Part shown: one piece after another, positions 1 to 8,415 of the stretch | Numbering within the stretch: position 1 is the stretch's first letter | Layout: every line of letters starts with the position of its first letter | NCBI GenBank assembly: GCA_019634795.1 | Contig: JAHCAR010000010.1 | Coordinates: 1 to 64,000 of the forward strand | Source of the DNA: Dokdonella sp. | GTDB taxonomy: Bacteria > Pseudomonadota > Gammaproteobacteria > Xanthomonadales > Rhodanobacteraceae | Direction: 5' to 3' | DNA length: 64,000 nucleotides | Position numbers and translations under genes: made by a program | Notes under the pieces: generated by a model | Database searches by the model: none | What the model saw: the letters and a program-made list of their open reading frames with translations, nothing else | What the model was told of the DNA's origin: nothing

Positions 1-202
1 GTGCGCTCTTGCCGGCGATGTCCCAGACCACGAGCTTGAGCGGATCGCGACCTTCGCGGGCGACTTCCCTGCTGTCGACCTTGACCCCGACCGTGGTCAG
101 GTACTTTTCCGAAAAGGTGTTGCGTACGAAGCGCGAGACGAGGCTGGTCTTGCCGACGCCGAAATCGCCGAGCATGCAGATCTTGCGCGCCAGTGCACTC
201 AT
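1..202 (-). CDS. Rab-like small GTPase, N-terminal part (runs off the window)
   Basis: About 67 residues of the N-terminus are visible; the rest lies beyond the left edge. The P-loop GDFGVGKTSL, a switch I-like threonine in KYLTTVGVKV and the G3 motif WDIAGK are typical of the Ras/Rab/Rho superfamily rather than of the Era/Obg translation GTPases. The ATG at 200-202 overlaps the TGA of the upstream OmpA-domain gene (ATGA), so the two are probably translationally coupled. The neighbours (roadblock-like/OmpA membrane protein, coiled-coil protein, response regulator) suggest an envelope-linked GTPase switch. That role is inferred; the fold assignment is firm. Confidence 0.85.
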   Translation of the reverse strand, partial: MSALARKICMLGDFGVGKTSLVSRFVRNTFSEKYLTTVGVKVDSREVAREGRDPLKLVVWDIAGKSA

Positions 203-1929
203 GGCCGGGGCTCCCCGACGACCAGCTCGACGCTGGCACCACGAAACGTCGACGCGCCCTGCCCTGCCTCTTCAGCCATCCGCGACTCCTGCAGCAGCGG
301 CGCCGCCACGCCCGCTTCGCGCAGTCTATCGCGAAGCCATTCGGCCCGCTGGGCCCGCAGGCGGCGGTTGATTTCCTCGGTTCCGCTGGCGTCGGTGTGG
401 CCGATGATGCGCAGGCGCAGGCTCACACCCGCCTGGCCGGCCAGTTCGCGCGCTCGCGCGATCTCCGCGGCGGCGCGTCCGGCATAGGCCGTGGCTTCGG
501 GACCTGCATCGAGATCGCCGACAAATTCGACCCGATCCGTGGCCAGCGTCGCCGCCAGCTTGGCCAGTTCGCTGCGTGCCGCTGCGCGGGCCGCGTCCTG
601 CGCATCCGCTGCGTCCTCGACACGCGCGGTGACGCGCCAGTCGACCCCATGCAGGCCGGCGATCCAGGCTGCCTGCGGACGACGGCTCTCGATCCAGTCC
701 TGGTCGGCAACGCCGACGACAGCGAGCATGCCCCGATCGACGCTCAGATCGACGCCGTCGGGTGGCGCCAGCAGCCGCCGGGCCCGGCGGAGCAGCACCG
801 CGTCGGCGGTCGAAAGATAGCCGTCGAGCTCGAGTTCGGGTTCGACCCCGCCGAGGTCGACGCCAGCCAGCAGCGGCTGTATCGGCTCGGCGTCGGCATC
901 GAGCAAGCCGTGGATGGCCAGCGCCTTCCACGGCCTCGAATCGATCTCACCGAGCAGGAAACCGGGATGTGCGACCAGGGCCGTACGCACGGCATCGACG
1001 CGCGCGTTCCAGCGCTCGACGCGCACGAAGTGCCAGGCCAATGCTCCGAGCACGAGCGCCAGCAAGAAAACCAGCGGCCAGCGCACGGTCTTTTTCGACG
1101 CCGAGGCGTCGTCGCGGTCGTTCATCTCGGCACTGGCGGCGACGATCGCGGCCGGGTTCAGCGCCGTCTCCAGCCCGGCGACCGGTTCCGCGCGCGAATC
1201 CGCGGGCAGCTGTGCATGGATCTGTTCGAGCCGGTCACTGAGCACCGCACGCAGGCTGTTCGGCGGCACGCCGGTGATGAAACAGGCGAGCGACGCGCGC
1301 GGTCCGTCGAGCACCCACAACAGGTGATCGCCGACGCGGGCGGCCTCGAGCGAATTGTCGCCATCGCGTCCGACCGAATCGCGCACGAACTCACCGATCG
1401 CGGTGAGCATGCCGGCAATCGCGTCGGCGTCGAGATCGGGCAGTCCCGGCGAGGACTGGCGGTGCAGGACCAGGCCCGAATCGCGCTCGATCAGAAACAC
1501 ATGGTCGATGCCATAGCGCAGGGTGTGGCGCAGCACGATTTGGGCGAACGGCACGCCGCTGCGCCAGGCCTCGATGCGCCAGCGAATGCCGCGCGGGCTG
1601 AAACCGTATTCGAGGACCCGGTTGAGATCGCTCATCAGCCCGCGCAGGGCCTCGGCAATGGCCTTGCGGATGATCGGTCCGATCACCGGAAACAGCGCGT
1701 CGACGATGCTCGCGCGGTTGTCGCGCACGGCGCTGCCGAGCGCGGCCGCGACCGGGCTGGCCAGGGCTCGGGTCATCGGCTCCTGCGGCGCCGCGCGCAC
1801 CAGCGATGGCAGCAGCGCGGACAGCTCACGGTTCTTCTGTTCGAGTTCGGCGACGCGCTGTTCGGCGAGGCGCAGCTTCTCGCGCTCCTCGGCGAGCAGA
1901 ATCTGCTTGAGCCGGTCGAGGTCGCTCAT
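199..1929 (-). CDS. Membrane protein with roadblock-like cytoplasmic part and C-terminal OmpA peptidoglycan-binding domain
   Basis: The protein has 576 residues. A charged helical start (1-40) is followed by a soluble region. Residues about 135-240 (HVFLIERDSGLVLH, then LLWVLDG) resemble a Roadblock/LC7 or longin-like fold, which is inferred from pattern only. One transmembrane helix lies at about 283-302. The periplasmic part ends in an OmpA-like domain at about 445-560 with the signatures IIGHTDASG and NRRLRAQRAEWLRDRL, which bind peptidoglycan in this family. There is no signal peptide, so the N-terminus should be cytoplasmic. Its stop overlaps the start of the small GTPase. Roadblock proteins such as MglB regulate Ras-like GTPases, so it may tether and regulate that GTPase at the cell wall. 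Confidence 0.8.
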   Translation of the reverse strand: MSDLDRLKQILLAEEREKLRLAEQRVAELEQKNRELSALLPSLVRAAPQEPMTRALASPVAAALGSAVRDNRASIVDALFPVIGPIIRKAIAEALRGLMSDLNRVLEYGFSPRGIRWRIEAWRSGVPFAQIVLRHTLRYGIDHVFLIERDSGLVLHRQSSPGLPDLDADAIAGMLTAIGEFVRDSVGRDGDNSLEAARVGDHLLWVLDGPRASLACFITGVPPNSLRAVLSDRLEQIHAQLPADSRAEPVAGLETALNPAAIVAASAEMNDRDDASASKKTVRWPLVFLLALVLGALAWHFVRVERWNARVDAVRTALVAHPGFLLGEIDSRPWKALAIHGLLDADAEPIQPLLAGVDLGGVEPELELDGYLSTADAVLLRRARRLLAPPDGVDLSVDRGMLAVVGVADQDWIESRRPQAAWIAGLHGVDWRVTARVEDAADAQDAARAAARSELAKLAATLATDRVEFVGDLDAGPEATAYAGRAAAEIARARELAGQAGVSLRLRIIGHTDASGTEEINRRLRAQRAEWLRDRLREAGVAAPLLQESRMAEEAGQGASTFRGASVELVVGEPRP

Positions 1930-1950
1930 GGCGGCGGCAGGACCGGCCGG

Positions 1951-2607
1951 TCAGCTCTTCGGCAGTTCGAAATCGCCCTTCAGGCGCAGCGCGAGCTCGG
2001 TCAACAGGGCCGAAAGATCTTCACGGCCGACCTTGTCGGCACGCAGTTCGGCGCTGTTGCGGGCCAGCGATGCGGCTGCTTCGCTGGCGCGCTCGTTGAG
2101 TGCCGAACCGAGTTCGGCGAGAGCATCGCGCAGGCGCTCGTCGACCGCGCCGAGTTCGCCGCTGAGACCATCGAGGGCGTTGTTGATCTCGGCACGCGCC
2201 GTGCGCGCGGCCTGCTGCATGCGCGTCTCGAGGTCGTCGACGGCCTGGTTGCGGTCGCTGATTTCCTGGCGCAACTGCTTGGAGAGCTTGTCGAACTGCT
2301 CGTCGACGCGCTTGTCGATCTGGGCCAGGCGCTTGTCCTGGCTTTCGCGCAGGCGCGCCATTTCGGCCTCGAGGCGCTGGCCGAGCTCCTGGAATCGGCG
2401 CTCGTAGTCGCGCATCTGGCCGCCGAACAGGATGTCGCGGATCTGGTCGACATTGCGTTCCGCATCGGCTTCGGCGGGTTTTTTCGGCTCGGCCATGGTC
2501 CCTTTCCTCGCTTTCGGCTTGGCTTTCTTGTTGGCGGCCAGTTTATGCGAAGCGGACCGGGATCCGGCCTTTTTCCGTGCGGACTTGCCTGCAGATGCCA
2601 TGCCCAT
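1951..2607 (-). CDS. Coiled-coil protein of the GTPase/OmpA operon
   Basis: 218 residues with no signal peptide or membrane segment. The first 37 residues are rich in Lys, Ala and Ser and strongly basic. Residues about 50-150 form a long charged coiled coil with repeated Glu/Arg/Gln heptads, followed by more Ala-rich helix. An internal ATG at 2494-2496 (MAEPKKPAEA) has a good AGGAAAGGGA ribosome site and may be the true or a second start; the upstream ATGs also follow a GGGGGAG. It lies 21 bases upstream of the OmpA-domain gene in the same direction. No enzyme motif is visible. A scaffold or partner role beside the GTPase is inferred from context. Confidence 0.7.
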   Translation of the reverse strand: MGMASAGKSARKKAGSRSASHKLAANKKAKPKARKGTMAEPKKPAEADAERNVDQIRDILFGGQMRDYERRFQELGQRLEAEMARLRESQDKRLAQIDKRVDEQFDKLSKQLRQEISDRNQAVDDLETRMQQAARTARAEINNALDGLSGELGAVDERLRDALAELGSALNERASEAAASLARNSAELRADKVGREDLSALLTELALRLKGDFELPKS

Positions 2608-2652
2608 CTCCCCCTTGTCGGTATCAAGCCAACGCCGTGAACCAGGAATTCC

Positions 2653-3351
2653 TCAGGTCTGCTCGAGCCGGTAGCCATGCTGGTAGACGGCCGACAATCG
2701 CCAGCCATGCTCGCCGTTGAGCTCGAGCTTCTTGCGCAGTCGGCTGACATGCGTGTCGACGGTCCGCGTCGAAACCGAAGCGTTCATGTTCCAGACGTTC
2801 TCGAGCAGGGCGTCGCGGCTGACGATACGCCCGTGACGACGGAACAGAAACGCCGCCAGTTCGAATTCGCGCGGGGTCAGCTCGATATCGCGGTCGTCGA
2901 ACGCGATCCGCTGGCGTTTCGGGTCGATGCGGTAGGGCGGTACGTCGAAGCGGCCGCCCTCGCCGTCCTCGAGCCCGAAGCGACGCAGCACGGCAGCCAC
3001 GCGGGCCACCAGCTCGTGCTGCTTGGCCGGCTTGACCACGTAGTCGTCGCCGCCGGCATTGAGTCCGCGCACGACGTCGGCCTCGCTGGACCGTGCGGTC
3101 AGGAAGATGATCGGCAGGCGCGCGTTGGCCGAGGAACGGATCCAGCTCGCCACTTCCGGGCCACTGGCATCCGGCAGCATCCAGTCGAGCAGGAGCAGGT
3201 CGATAGCTTCGGAACCCTGGCGCCGGCGGAAATCGGAAGCCGACGAATACAGGCGCGTGCGATAGCCGGCCTGTTCGAGCCAGTGGAGAATCAGGTCGGC
3301 CTGATCCGAGTCATCCTCGAGGAATCCGATTACCGCATCGAGCTTTTCCAT
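2653..3351 (-). CDS. OmpR/PhoB-family response regulator
   Basis: 232 residues from the ATG at 3349-3351. The receiver domain (about 4-118) has the acidic pair at 12-14 (LEDD), phosphoacceptor D56 in LLLLDWMLP, T85 and K107 (VVKPAK). The C-terminal winged helix (about 135-230) carries LTPREFELAAFLF and the recognition helix region RTVDTHVSRLRKKL, so it should bind DNA as a dimer. An in-frame ATG 39 bases upstream is possible but adds a non-conserved leader. No histidine kinase is adjacent, so its partner is encoded elsewhere. It lies directly upstream of the coiled-coil/OmpA/GTPase genes on the same strand and may belong to that locus. Confidence 0.9.
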   Translation of the reverse strand: MEKLDAVIGFLEDDSDQADLILHWLEQAGYRTRLYSSASDFRRRQGSEAIDLLLLDWMLPDASGPEVASWIRSSANARLPIIFLTARSSEADVVRGLNAGGDDYVVKPAKQHELVARVAAVLRRFGLEDGEGGRFDVPPYRIDPKRQRIAFDDRDIELTPREFELAAFLFRRHGRIVSRDALLENVWNMNASVSTRTVDTHVSRLRKKLELNGEHGWRLSAVYQHGYRLEQT

Positions 3352-3408
3352 GACGCCTGGGGCTCCCTGGGCACCACCGGTGCCGGCCACGCTCCTGCAG
3401 CGACGCGC

Positions 3409-3612
3409 CTATTCGACGACGAAGGTGATGCGCAGATTGACGCGCCATTCCTTGATGTGGCCGCTGGGATCCGTGATCACCTTGGTCTCGCTGACCCAGG
3501 CGCCCTGGATGTTCTTCACGGTTTCGGCGACTTTCTTCAGGCCGCTCTGCACCGCGTCCTCGACGCCCTTGGTCGAAGAGCTGCTGAATTCGATGACCTT
3601 GGCTACCGACAT
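3409..3612 (-). CDS. Dodecin family flavin-binding protein
   Basis: 67 residues, the normal length for dodecin. Features of the family are the start SVAKVIEFSSSS, the helix KGVEDAVQSGLKKVAET, the tryptophan in IQGAWVSE that stacks on the flavin isoalloxazine ring, and the closing strand EWRVNLRITFVVE. Dodecins assemble into dodecameric cages that store and buffer riboflavin, FMN or other flavins. The start follows a purine-rich GGAGAAAC. It is transcribed in the same direction as the response regulator but separated from it by 57 bases. Confidence 0.92.
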   Translation of the reverse strand: MSVAKVIEFSSSSTKGVEDAVQSGLKKVAETVKNIQGAWVSETKVITDPSGHIKEWRVNLRITFVVE

Positions 3613-3674
3613 CGTTGTTTCTCCTGCGTCCGGGACGGACCGGCACTATAACAAAGCCGGCAACACGATAGCCC

Positions 3675-4190
3675 TCAGGCGGCCGCGGCGGGCTCGGCCC
3701 CCTGTTTCCTCGGCACCCTCGGAATGTAGCGCAGCCAGATCAGGAACACGATCAGGGCATCGAGCACGATCAGCGCCTGCCACAGGTACAGGTGAAACCA
3801 TTCGAACCAGACATGGCTCCAGAGACCAAGGAAGAACAGGCTGACGATGCGCACGAGGTTCAGCACCTGCACGGCGAGGAAGCCGAACACGAGGCCGACC
3901 AGCCGGTGCTTCCAAGGTGCAGGAAAGGCGAGGATGGCCGAGATCAGGATGATCACGGCTTCGATGCCGTTGCAGCCGCGCTCGATCGAGACGATGAAAC
4001 TGCCGTTGGCGTTCTGGATCAGCTTGCCGTGCGAGACCGTGCTGCCGTCGAAAAGATGAATGATCCAGGCGCTGGCCTCGGCCAGGACCGAAGTGAAGGG
4101 CACGATGACCCAGCGTTCGACGAAGGGGGTGAGCTCGGCGACGAACAGCACGACGAGCAGGAGCAGGAAGACGATGATGAAGCGCAGCAT
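3675..4190 (-). CDS. xrtH: Exosortase family protein, XrtH-like
   Basis: 171 residues, mostly membrane: hydrophobic segments at about 3-23, 75-95, 97-125 and 130-155. The exosortase catalytic triad is visible: C73 in ERGCNGIEAV, R114 in NLVRIVSLF and H133 in WFHLYLWQ. The short single-domain form and the sequence around the Cys match exosortase H, which in other bacteria processes proteins ending in an IPTLxxWG-CTERM tail. No protein with such a tail is encoded in this window, so substrates must lie elsewhere. It is divergent from aroK and separated from it by 69 bases. The XrtH subtype is assigned from recognition of the sequence. Confidence 0.85.
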   Translation of the reverse strand: MLRFIIVFLLLLVVLFVAELTPFVERWVIVPFTSVLAEASAWIIHLFDGSTVSHGKLIQNANGSFIVSIERGCNGIEAVIILISAILAFPAPWKHRLVGLVFGFLAVQVLNLVRIVSLFFLGLWSHVWFEWFHLYLWQALIVLDALIVFLIWLRYIPRVPRKQGAEPAAAA

Positions 4191-4246
4191 GGCAGAGGGA
4201 TATTCGCGAAAACGCGCAGTGTAGCCCAAGCGGCGAGGGACGCTGA

Positions 4247-4252
4247 TAGCAT
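4247..4252 (+). promoter_or_regulatory. Candidate -10 box of aroK
   Basis: TAGCAT sits 7 bases before the aroK ATG with no room for a ribosome site, so a transcript from it would be leaderless or nearly so. No convincing -35 is seen. Confidence 0.3.
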
Positions 4253-4259
4253 TCCCCCA

Positions 4260-4811
4260 ATGAATCCTGCCGCGAACCTCTTTCTGGTCGGCCCGATGGG
4301 CGCCGGCAAGACCTCGATCGGGCGGCGCCTCGCGGCGCAGCTCGGGCTGGCCTTCGTCGACCTCGACCTGGCCTTCGAGGAGCGCGCCGGGGTCAGCATC
4401 GCCCTGACCTTCGAGATCGAAGGCGAGGCCGGCTTCCGCAGGCGCGAGAGCGCCCTGCTTGCCGAGCTGGTCGGGCGCCGCGGCATCGTACTCTCGACTG
4501 GTGGTGGCGCGGTGCTCGATCCGGCCAATCGTGACTGCCTGCGCAGCCACGGTTTCGTGGTCTGGCTCGACGCCGACGTCGAGACCCAGTTGCGCCGGCT
4601 GCATGCCGACCGCAAGCGCCCGCTGCTCGGCGTCGGCGATCGCCGCGAGCAGCTCGAACGGCTGGCGGCTCTGCGCAATCCCCTGTATGCCGAAATCGCC
4701 GACCTGCGCATCAACGCATCGGGGACCCAGGGCAGTGCCTCGATGGCGCGCCATGTCGGCGCACAGGTCGCACGCCTGTGGCAGCGCAGCCGCGAAGGAG
4801 AACAGGCATGA
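4260..4811 (+). CDS. aroK: Shikimate kinase
   Basis: 183 residues. It phosphorylates shikimate to shikimate-3-phosphate with ATP, the fifth step of chorismate synthesis, in the cytosol. The Walker [10 protein letters not shown] is at 11-19. The family signatures [15 protein letters not shown] and STGGGAVL for shikimate binding follow, and RKRPLL marks the lid. The ATG chosen (4260-4262) starts exactly at the family N-terminus. The next gene, aroB, overlaps by four bases (ATGA), as in many gammaproteobacteria. Confidence 0.97.
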   Translation: MNPAANLFLVGPMGAGKTSIGRRLAAQLGLAFVDLDLAFEERAGVSIALTFEIEGEAGFRRRESALLAELVGRRGIVLSTGGGAVLDPANRDCLRSHGFVVWLDADVETQLRRLHADRKRPLLGVGDRREQLERLAALRNPLYAEIADLRINASGTQGSASMARHVGAQVARLWQRSREGEQA

Positions 4812-5896
4812 CCCGCGTCGATGTCGCCCTCGGCGAGCGCAGCTATCCGATCCATATCGGCGCCGGCAGCCTGGCCGACGCCGCGCTCTGGCGCCCGGCC
4901 ATCGGCGGTCGCCATGTGCTCGTGCTGAGCAATGCGGTGGTCGCACCGCTGTATCTGGATCGGGTCATCGCCGGCCTTGACGGCCTCGACCACACGAGCG
5001 TGGTCCTCGACGATGGCGAGCAGCACAAGACACTCGACAACGTCGCCCGCGTGTTCGACGCGCTGGCCGCGATCGGCGCCAGCCGCGACGCCACCCTGAT
5101 CGCGCTTGGCGGCGGCGTGATCGGCGATCTTGGCGGCTTCGCCGCGGCCTGCTGGATGCGCGGCATCGACTTCGTGCAGATGCCGACCACCCTGCTGGCC
5201 ATGGTCGATTCCTCGGTCGGCGGCAAGACCGGCGTCAACCTGGCCGCGGGCAAGAACCTGGTCGGCGCGTTCCACCAGCCGCGCGCGGTGTTCATCGACA
5301 CGCGCACGCTGGCCACCCTGCCACGGCGCGAATACCTGGCCGGGCTGGCCGAGGTGGTCAAGTACGGTGCGATCGGCGATGCCGCCTTTTTCACCTGGAT
5401 CGAGCAACACGTCGATGCCCTGCTCGCCCGTGACGAAGCCGCGCTGGATGAGGCGATCGCGCGCAGCTGCCGGCACAAGGCCGGCGTGGTCGCCCGCGAC
5501 GAGCGCGAACTCGGCGAGCGCGCCCTGCTCAACTTCGGCCATACCTTCGGCCATGCGATCGAAGTCGAAGCCGGTTATGGCGAACTGCTGCATGGCGAAG
5601 CGGTCGCCATCGGCATGGTCCTTGCGGCGCGCCTGTCGGCGAACCTCGGGCGCGCCAGCGCCGCCGACGCAGAGCGCCTGGTGGCGCTGCTGCGGCGCTT
5701 CGACCTGCCGACCCGACTGCCCGCCGGCTGCCCGCCCGAGCGCCTGCTCGAGCGCATGCGCCTGGACAAGAAATCGGTCAGCGGCCAGTTGCGCCTGATC
5801 CTCTGGACCGCGCTCGGCGCCGCCGATGTCGTCGCCGGCATCGACGAAGCGCAGATTCTCGCCGAGCTGACCGACGACGTGGCCCGGCCCGCCTGA
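4808..5896 (+). CDS. aroB: 3-dehydroquinate synthase
   Basis: 362 residues, full length. It converts DAHP to 3-dehydroquinate, the second step of the shikimate pathway, using NAD and a divalent metal. Visible signatures are the NAD-binding [41 protein letters not shown] and the metal ligands in HGEAVAIGM and [10 protein letters not shown]. It is translationally coupled to aroK by an ATGA overlap. Confidence 0.98.
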   Translation: MTRVDVALGERSYPIHIGAGSLADAALWRPAIGGRHVLVLSNAVVAPLYLDRVIAGLDGLDHTSVVLDDGEQHKTLDNVARVFDALAAIGASRDATLIALGGGVIGDLGGFAAACWMRGIDFVQMPTTLLAMVDSSVGGKTGVNLAAGKNLVGAFHQPRAVFIDTRTLATLPRREYLAGLAEVVKYGAIGDAAFFTWIEQHVDALLARDEAALDEAIARSCRHKAGVVARDERELGERALLNFGHTFGHAIEVEAGYGELLHGEAVAIGMVLAARLSANLGRASAADAERLVALLRRFDLPTRLPAGCPPERLLERMRLDKKSVSGQLRLILWTALGAADVVAGIDEAQILAELTDDVARPA

Positions 5897-5961
5897 AGCG
5901 CTGCGACGATTGCACCACGTGATCAGAGGCTCCCTTGCAGCGCGCTCCGGCGAATGCGAGG

Positions 5962-5967
5962 TAAAAT
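5962..5967 (+). promoter_or_regulatory. Candidate -10 box of the WGR gene
   Basis: TAAAAT ends 6 bases before the ATG at 5974, which again implies a leaderless start. A possible TTGCAG at 5935-5940 is spaced 21 bases away, which is too far for a standard sigma-70 promoter. Confidence 0.35.
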
Positions 5968-5973
5968 CAGCGC

Positions 5974-6234
5974 ATGCGCATCTACATGCAAACGCGTCCG
6001 GATGAATCCGAGGCGCCCCGCTTCTATCAGCTCAGCCTGCAGCAGGACCTGCTCGGCGGCTGGACCCTGTATCGCGAATGGGGTCAGCAGGGCGCGCGTT
6101 CAAGCCTCAAGCGCGAGGTCTATCTCGACCATGACAGCGCGCTTGCGGCCTTCGAGAAGGCCCGCGACTCCCAGGTCAAGCGCGGTTTCCGCGTGGTTTT
6201 CAGCCAGGGCATGGACAATCCCCGTGCGCATTGA
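5974..6234 (+). CDS. WGR domain protein
   Basis: 86 residues forming a single WGR domain: FYQLSLQQDL, then GWTLYREWGQQGARS, which contains the Trp-Gly motif, then a helix with ALAAFEKARDSQVKRGF. In eukaryotic PARPs and in bacterial MolR-like proteins WGR domains take part in nucleic-acid binding, but the role of the free-standing bacterial form is not established. Its last 11 bases overlap the start of the SPOR gene, so the two are likely one transcript. It sits between aroB and hemE. Confidence 0.85.
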   Translation: MRIYMQTRPDESEAPRFYQLSLQQDLLGGWTLYREWGQQGARSSLKREVYLDHDSALAAFEKARDSQVKRGFRVVFSQGMDNPRAH

Positions 6235-7237
6235 GGGGCGTTGCGCGAGCTTCGTGGCGATCGCCGGCCTGTGCCTGGTGACGGGGTCGGCCGCGCTGGC
6301 CTTCGAACCCGGCACCCGGCATGTCTGCGTGCCCTCGTCGGATGGCCAGAGCTTCGAATGCCACGACGTCTCGGCGCCGGCGAATACCGCGAACCCGACC
6401 GAATCGGCTGCCGAGACGGCGCCCGACAGCGACCGCTCGGTTCCGCCGCAGGCTGCTTCTCCGCAGGCTGCTTCTCCGCCGGTGACGCCTCCACCAGCCG
6501 CGCCTGCCAGCGTGCCGATGGCAAAACCAGTCGCGGCGGCGACTCGTCCGCCCAGCTATCTGTTGCAGCGGCCGAGCAGTTCCGGCGTGCCTGCCGCAGT
6601 GGCCGAGCCGGCAGCGAACGCCGAGGCGGTCCCGGCAGCCGAACCCGCACCCGTCGGTACCGAACCTGCGGTCGAAGCAGCGCCTGACGAGTCGCCCGCA
6701 GGTGTCGACGCGGACACCTCGCCGGCGCCAGCCGAAAACCCGGCGGCGAGCGCTGAAGCGGGCTTGCCGCCCGCAACCGAACCCGCTGCGTCGACGGCGC
6801 CCGAGCCACAGGCCATCGATAGCGACGCGGCCGAAACCGAACCCGTTGCGGCGGAATCCCCGACCGAGGATGCCGCGACGACCGCAAACGAACCCACCGC
6901 GCCAGCGCCGATGCCGCGCGGCGAGGTCCTCGGCGCCGATGAATTCGCCCGCCTGCCAGGCAGCCACTACACCGTGGTCCTTGCCAGCGTGCGCGATCCG
7001 GCCACGCTCGATGCGCTGATCGCGGCCATGTCCGATAAGCCCGGCGCGCTCTACCTGCTCAAGCTCGGCATGCCCGACGGCGACTGGTACAGCCTGTGCT
7101 GGACGGAATTCGACGACGTCGAGGCCGCTCGCGCGGCCCGCGTCGAGTTGCCCGACGTGGCCGGCCTGAGCTCTGGCTGGCCGCGCCGGATCGGCCTGCT
7201 GCAAGCCGAAATCGCCAAGAGGGCCACGAGCCCGTGA
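6224..7237 (+). CDS. Exported SPOR-domain protein with Ala/Pro/Glu-rich linker
   Basis: 337 residues from the GTG at 6224-6226, which gives a signal peptide ([17 protein letters not shown]). Residues about 30-235 are a low-complexity linker rich in Ala, Pro and Glu. The C-terminal 95 residues look like a SPOR domain: [36 protein letters not shown] and a final helix. SPOR domains bind denuded septal peptidoglycan. DamX, a SPOR protein, follows aroB in enterobacteria, so this is a positional counterpart, although here the protein seems secreted rather than membrane-anchored. The GTG start is inferred because no ATG gives a signal peptide in this frame. Confidence 0.7.
   Translation: MRIEGRCASFVAIAGLCLVTGSAALAFEPGTRHVCVPSSDGQSFECHDVSAPANTANPTESAAETAPDSDRSVPPQAASPQAASPPVTPPPAAPASVPMAKPVAAATRPPSYLLQRPSSSGVPAAVAEPAANAEAVPAAEPAPVGTEPAVEAAPDESPAGVDADTSPAPAENPAASAEAGLPPATEPAASTAPEPQAIDSDAAETEPVAAESPTEDAATTANEPTAPAPMPRGEVLGADEFARLPGSHYTVVLASVRDPATLDALIAAMSDKPGALYLLKLGMPDGDWYSLCWTEFDDVEAARAARVELPDVAGLSSGWPRRIGLLQAEIAKRATSP
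6446..6475 (+). repeat. 15-bp tandem repeat in the SPOR-protein linker
   Basis: Two perfect copies of CCGCAGGCTGCTTCT encode PQAAS twice. In-frame slippage here would change linker length without breaking the gene. Confidence 0.85.
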
Positions 7238-7340
7238 CGCCATCCTCATGGCGCCGGCGCGCCGCCGTTTGCATGCCGGCAGGCGCCCGGTTATCTGTGC
7301 TACCCGTTCTGAGCCACCCCGGAAAATCCCAGGAGTTCCC

Positions 7341-8387
7341 GTGACCGATCACCGCTTCCTGCGCGCGCTCAAGCGCGAGCCTGTCGACACCACGCCGGTC
7401 TGGATCATGCGCCAGGCCGGACGCTATCTGCCCGAGTACCGGGCCACGCGCGAGCGCGCCGGCAGTTTCCTGGCCCTGGCCAAGACGCCCGAACTGGCCT
7501 GCGAGGTGACCCTGCAGCCGCTCGATCGCTTCGATCTCGATGCGGCGATCCTGTTTTCCGACATCCTGACGATTCCCGATGCGATGGGCCTGGGCCTGCA
7601 TTTCATCGAAGGCGAAGGCCCGAAGTTCCAGCATCCGTTGCGTACGCGCGAGGCGATCATGAAACTCGGTGTACCGGATCCGGAAAGCGAGCTGCGCTAT
7701 GTCACCGATGCGGTCCGCCTGATCCGCCGTGAGCTGGCCGATCGCGTGCCGCTGATCGGATTCTCGGGCAGTCCGTGGACCCTGGCCTGCTACATGATCG
7801 AAGGCGGCGGCTCGTCGAATTTCTCCAGCGCCAAGGCGCTGATGTGGGACGATCCGGCGACCCTGCACCACCTGCTCGAAATCAATGCGCAGGCGGTCAC
7901 GCGCTACCTCGCCGCGCAGGCCGCCGCCGGCGCGCAGGCACTGATGGTGTTCGACACCTGGGGCGGCATGCTCGCGCCGGACGCCTTCATCGAATTCTCG
8001 CAGCGCTACCTGAGCGTGATCGCGCAGGCGCTCAAGGCCGACCCGGCCACGCGCGAGATTCCGCTGATCCTGTTCTCGAAAGGCGCCAACGGCCATCTCG
8101 AAGGCCTCGCCGACAGCGGCTGCGATGCGCTGGGCCTGGACTGGACGATCCGCCTTTCCGAAGCGCGCCAGCGCGTCGGCGCACGCGTTGCCCTGCAGGG
8201 TAACCTCGATCCGGCGACCCTGGCCGCGAACCCGCAGGCGATCCGCGAGGCGGTCCGGACCAGCCTGGCCGATTTCGGCGACGGCCCCGGCCATGTCTTC
8301 AACCTCGGCCACGGCATTACCCCCGACATCGATCCCGCGCATGTCGCCGTGCTGGTCGATGCCGTGCATGAATTCGGGCGGCGCTGA
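7341..8387 (+). CDS. hemE: Uroporphyrinogen decarboxylase
   Basis: 348 residues. It decarboxylates the four acetate side chains of uroporphyrinogen III to give coproporphyrinogen III in haem synthesis. The signature [16 protein letters not shown] near the N-terminus holds the substrate-binding arginines. [27 protein letters not shown] and FNLGHGITP are further conserved blocks. The GTG at 7341 follows AGGAG at a good distance and fits the family N-terminus; the ATG upstream would add 31 unrelated residues. Confidence 0.98.
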   Translation: MTDHRFLRALKREPVDTTPVWIMRQAGRYLPEYRATRERAGSFLALAKTPELACEVTLQPLDRFDLDAAILFSDILTIPDAMGLGLHFIEGEGPKFQHPLRTREAIMKLGVPDPESELRYVTDAVRLIRRELADRVPLIGFSGSPWTLACYMIEGGGSSNFSSAKALMWDDPATLHHLLEINAQAVTRYLAAQAAAGAQALMVFDTWGGMLAPDAFIEFSQRYLSVIAQALKADPATREIPLILFSKGANGHLEGLADSGCDALGLDWTIRLSEARQRVGARVALQGNLDPATLAANPQAIREAVRTSLADFGDGPGHVFNLGHGITPDIDPAHVAVLVDAVHEFGRR

Positions 8388-8415
8388 GCACTCGCCCGTG
8401 CTACGTGCAACGCCG

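Noticed and set aside
193-2640. Plus-strand frame of 815 codons
   Set aside because: Runs opposite three minus-strand genes with recognisable domains and has low-complexity composition.
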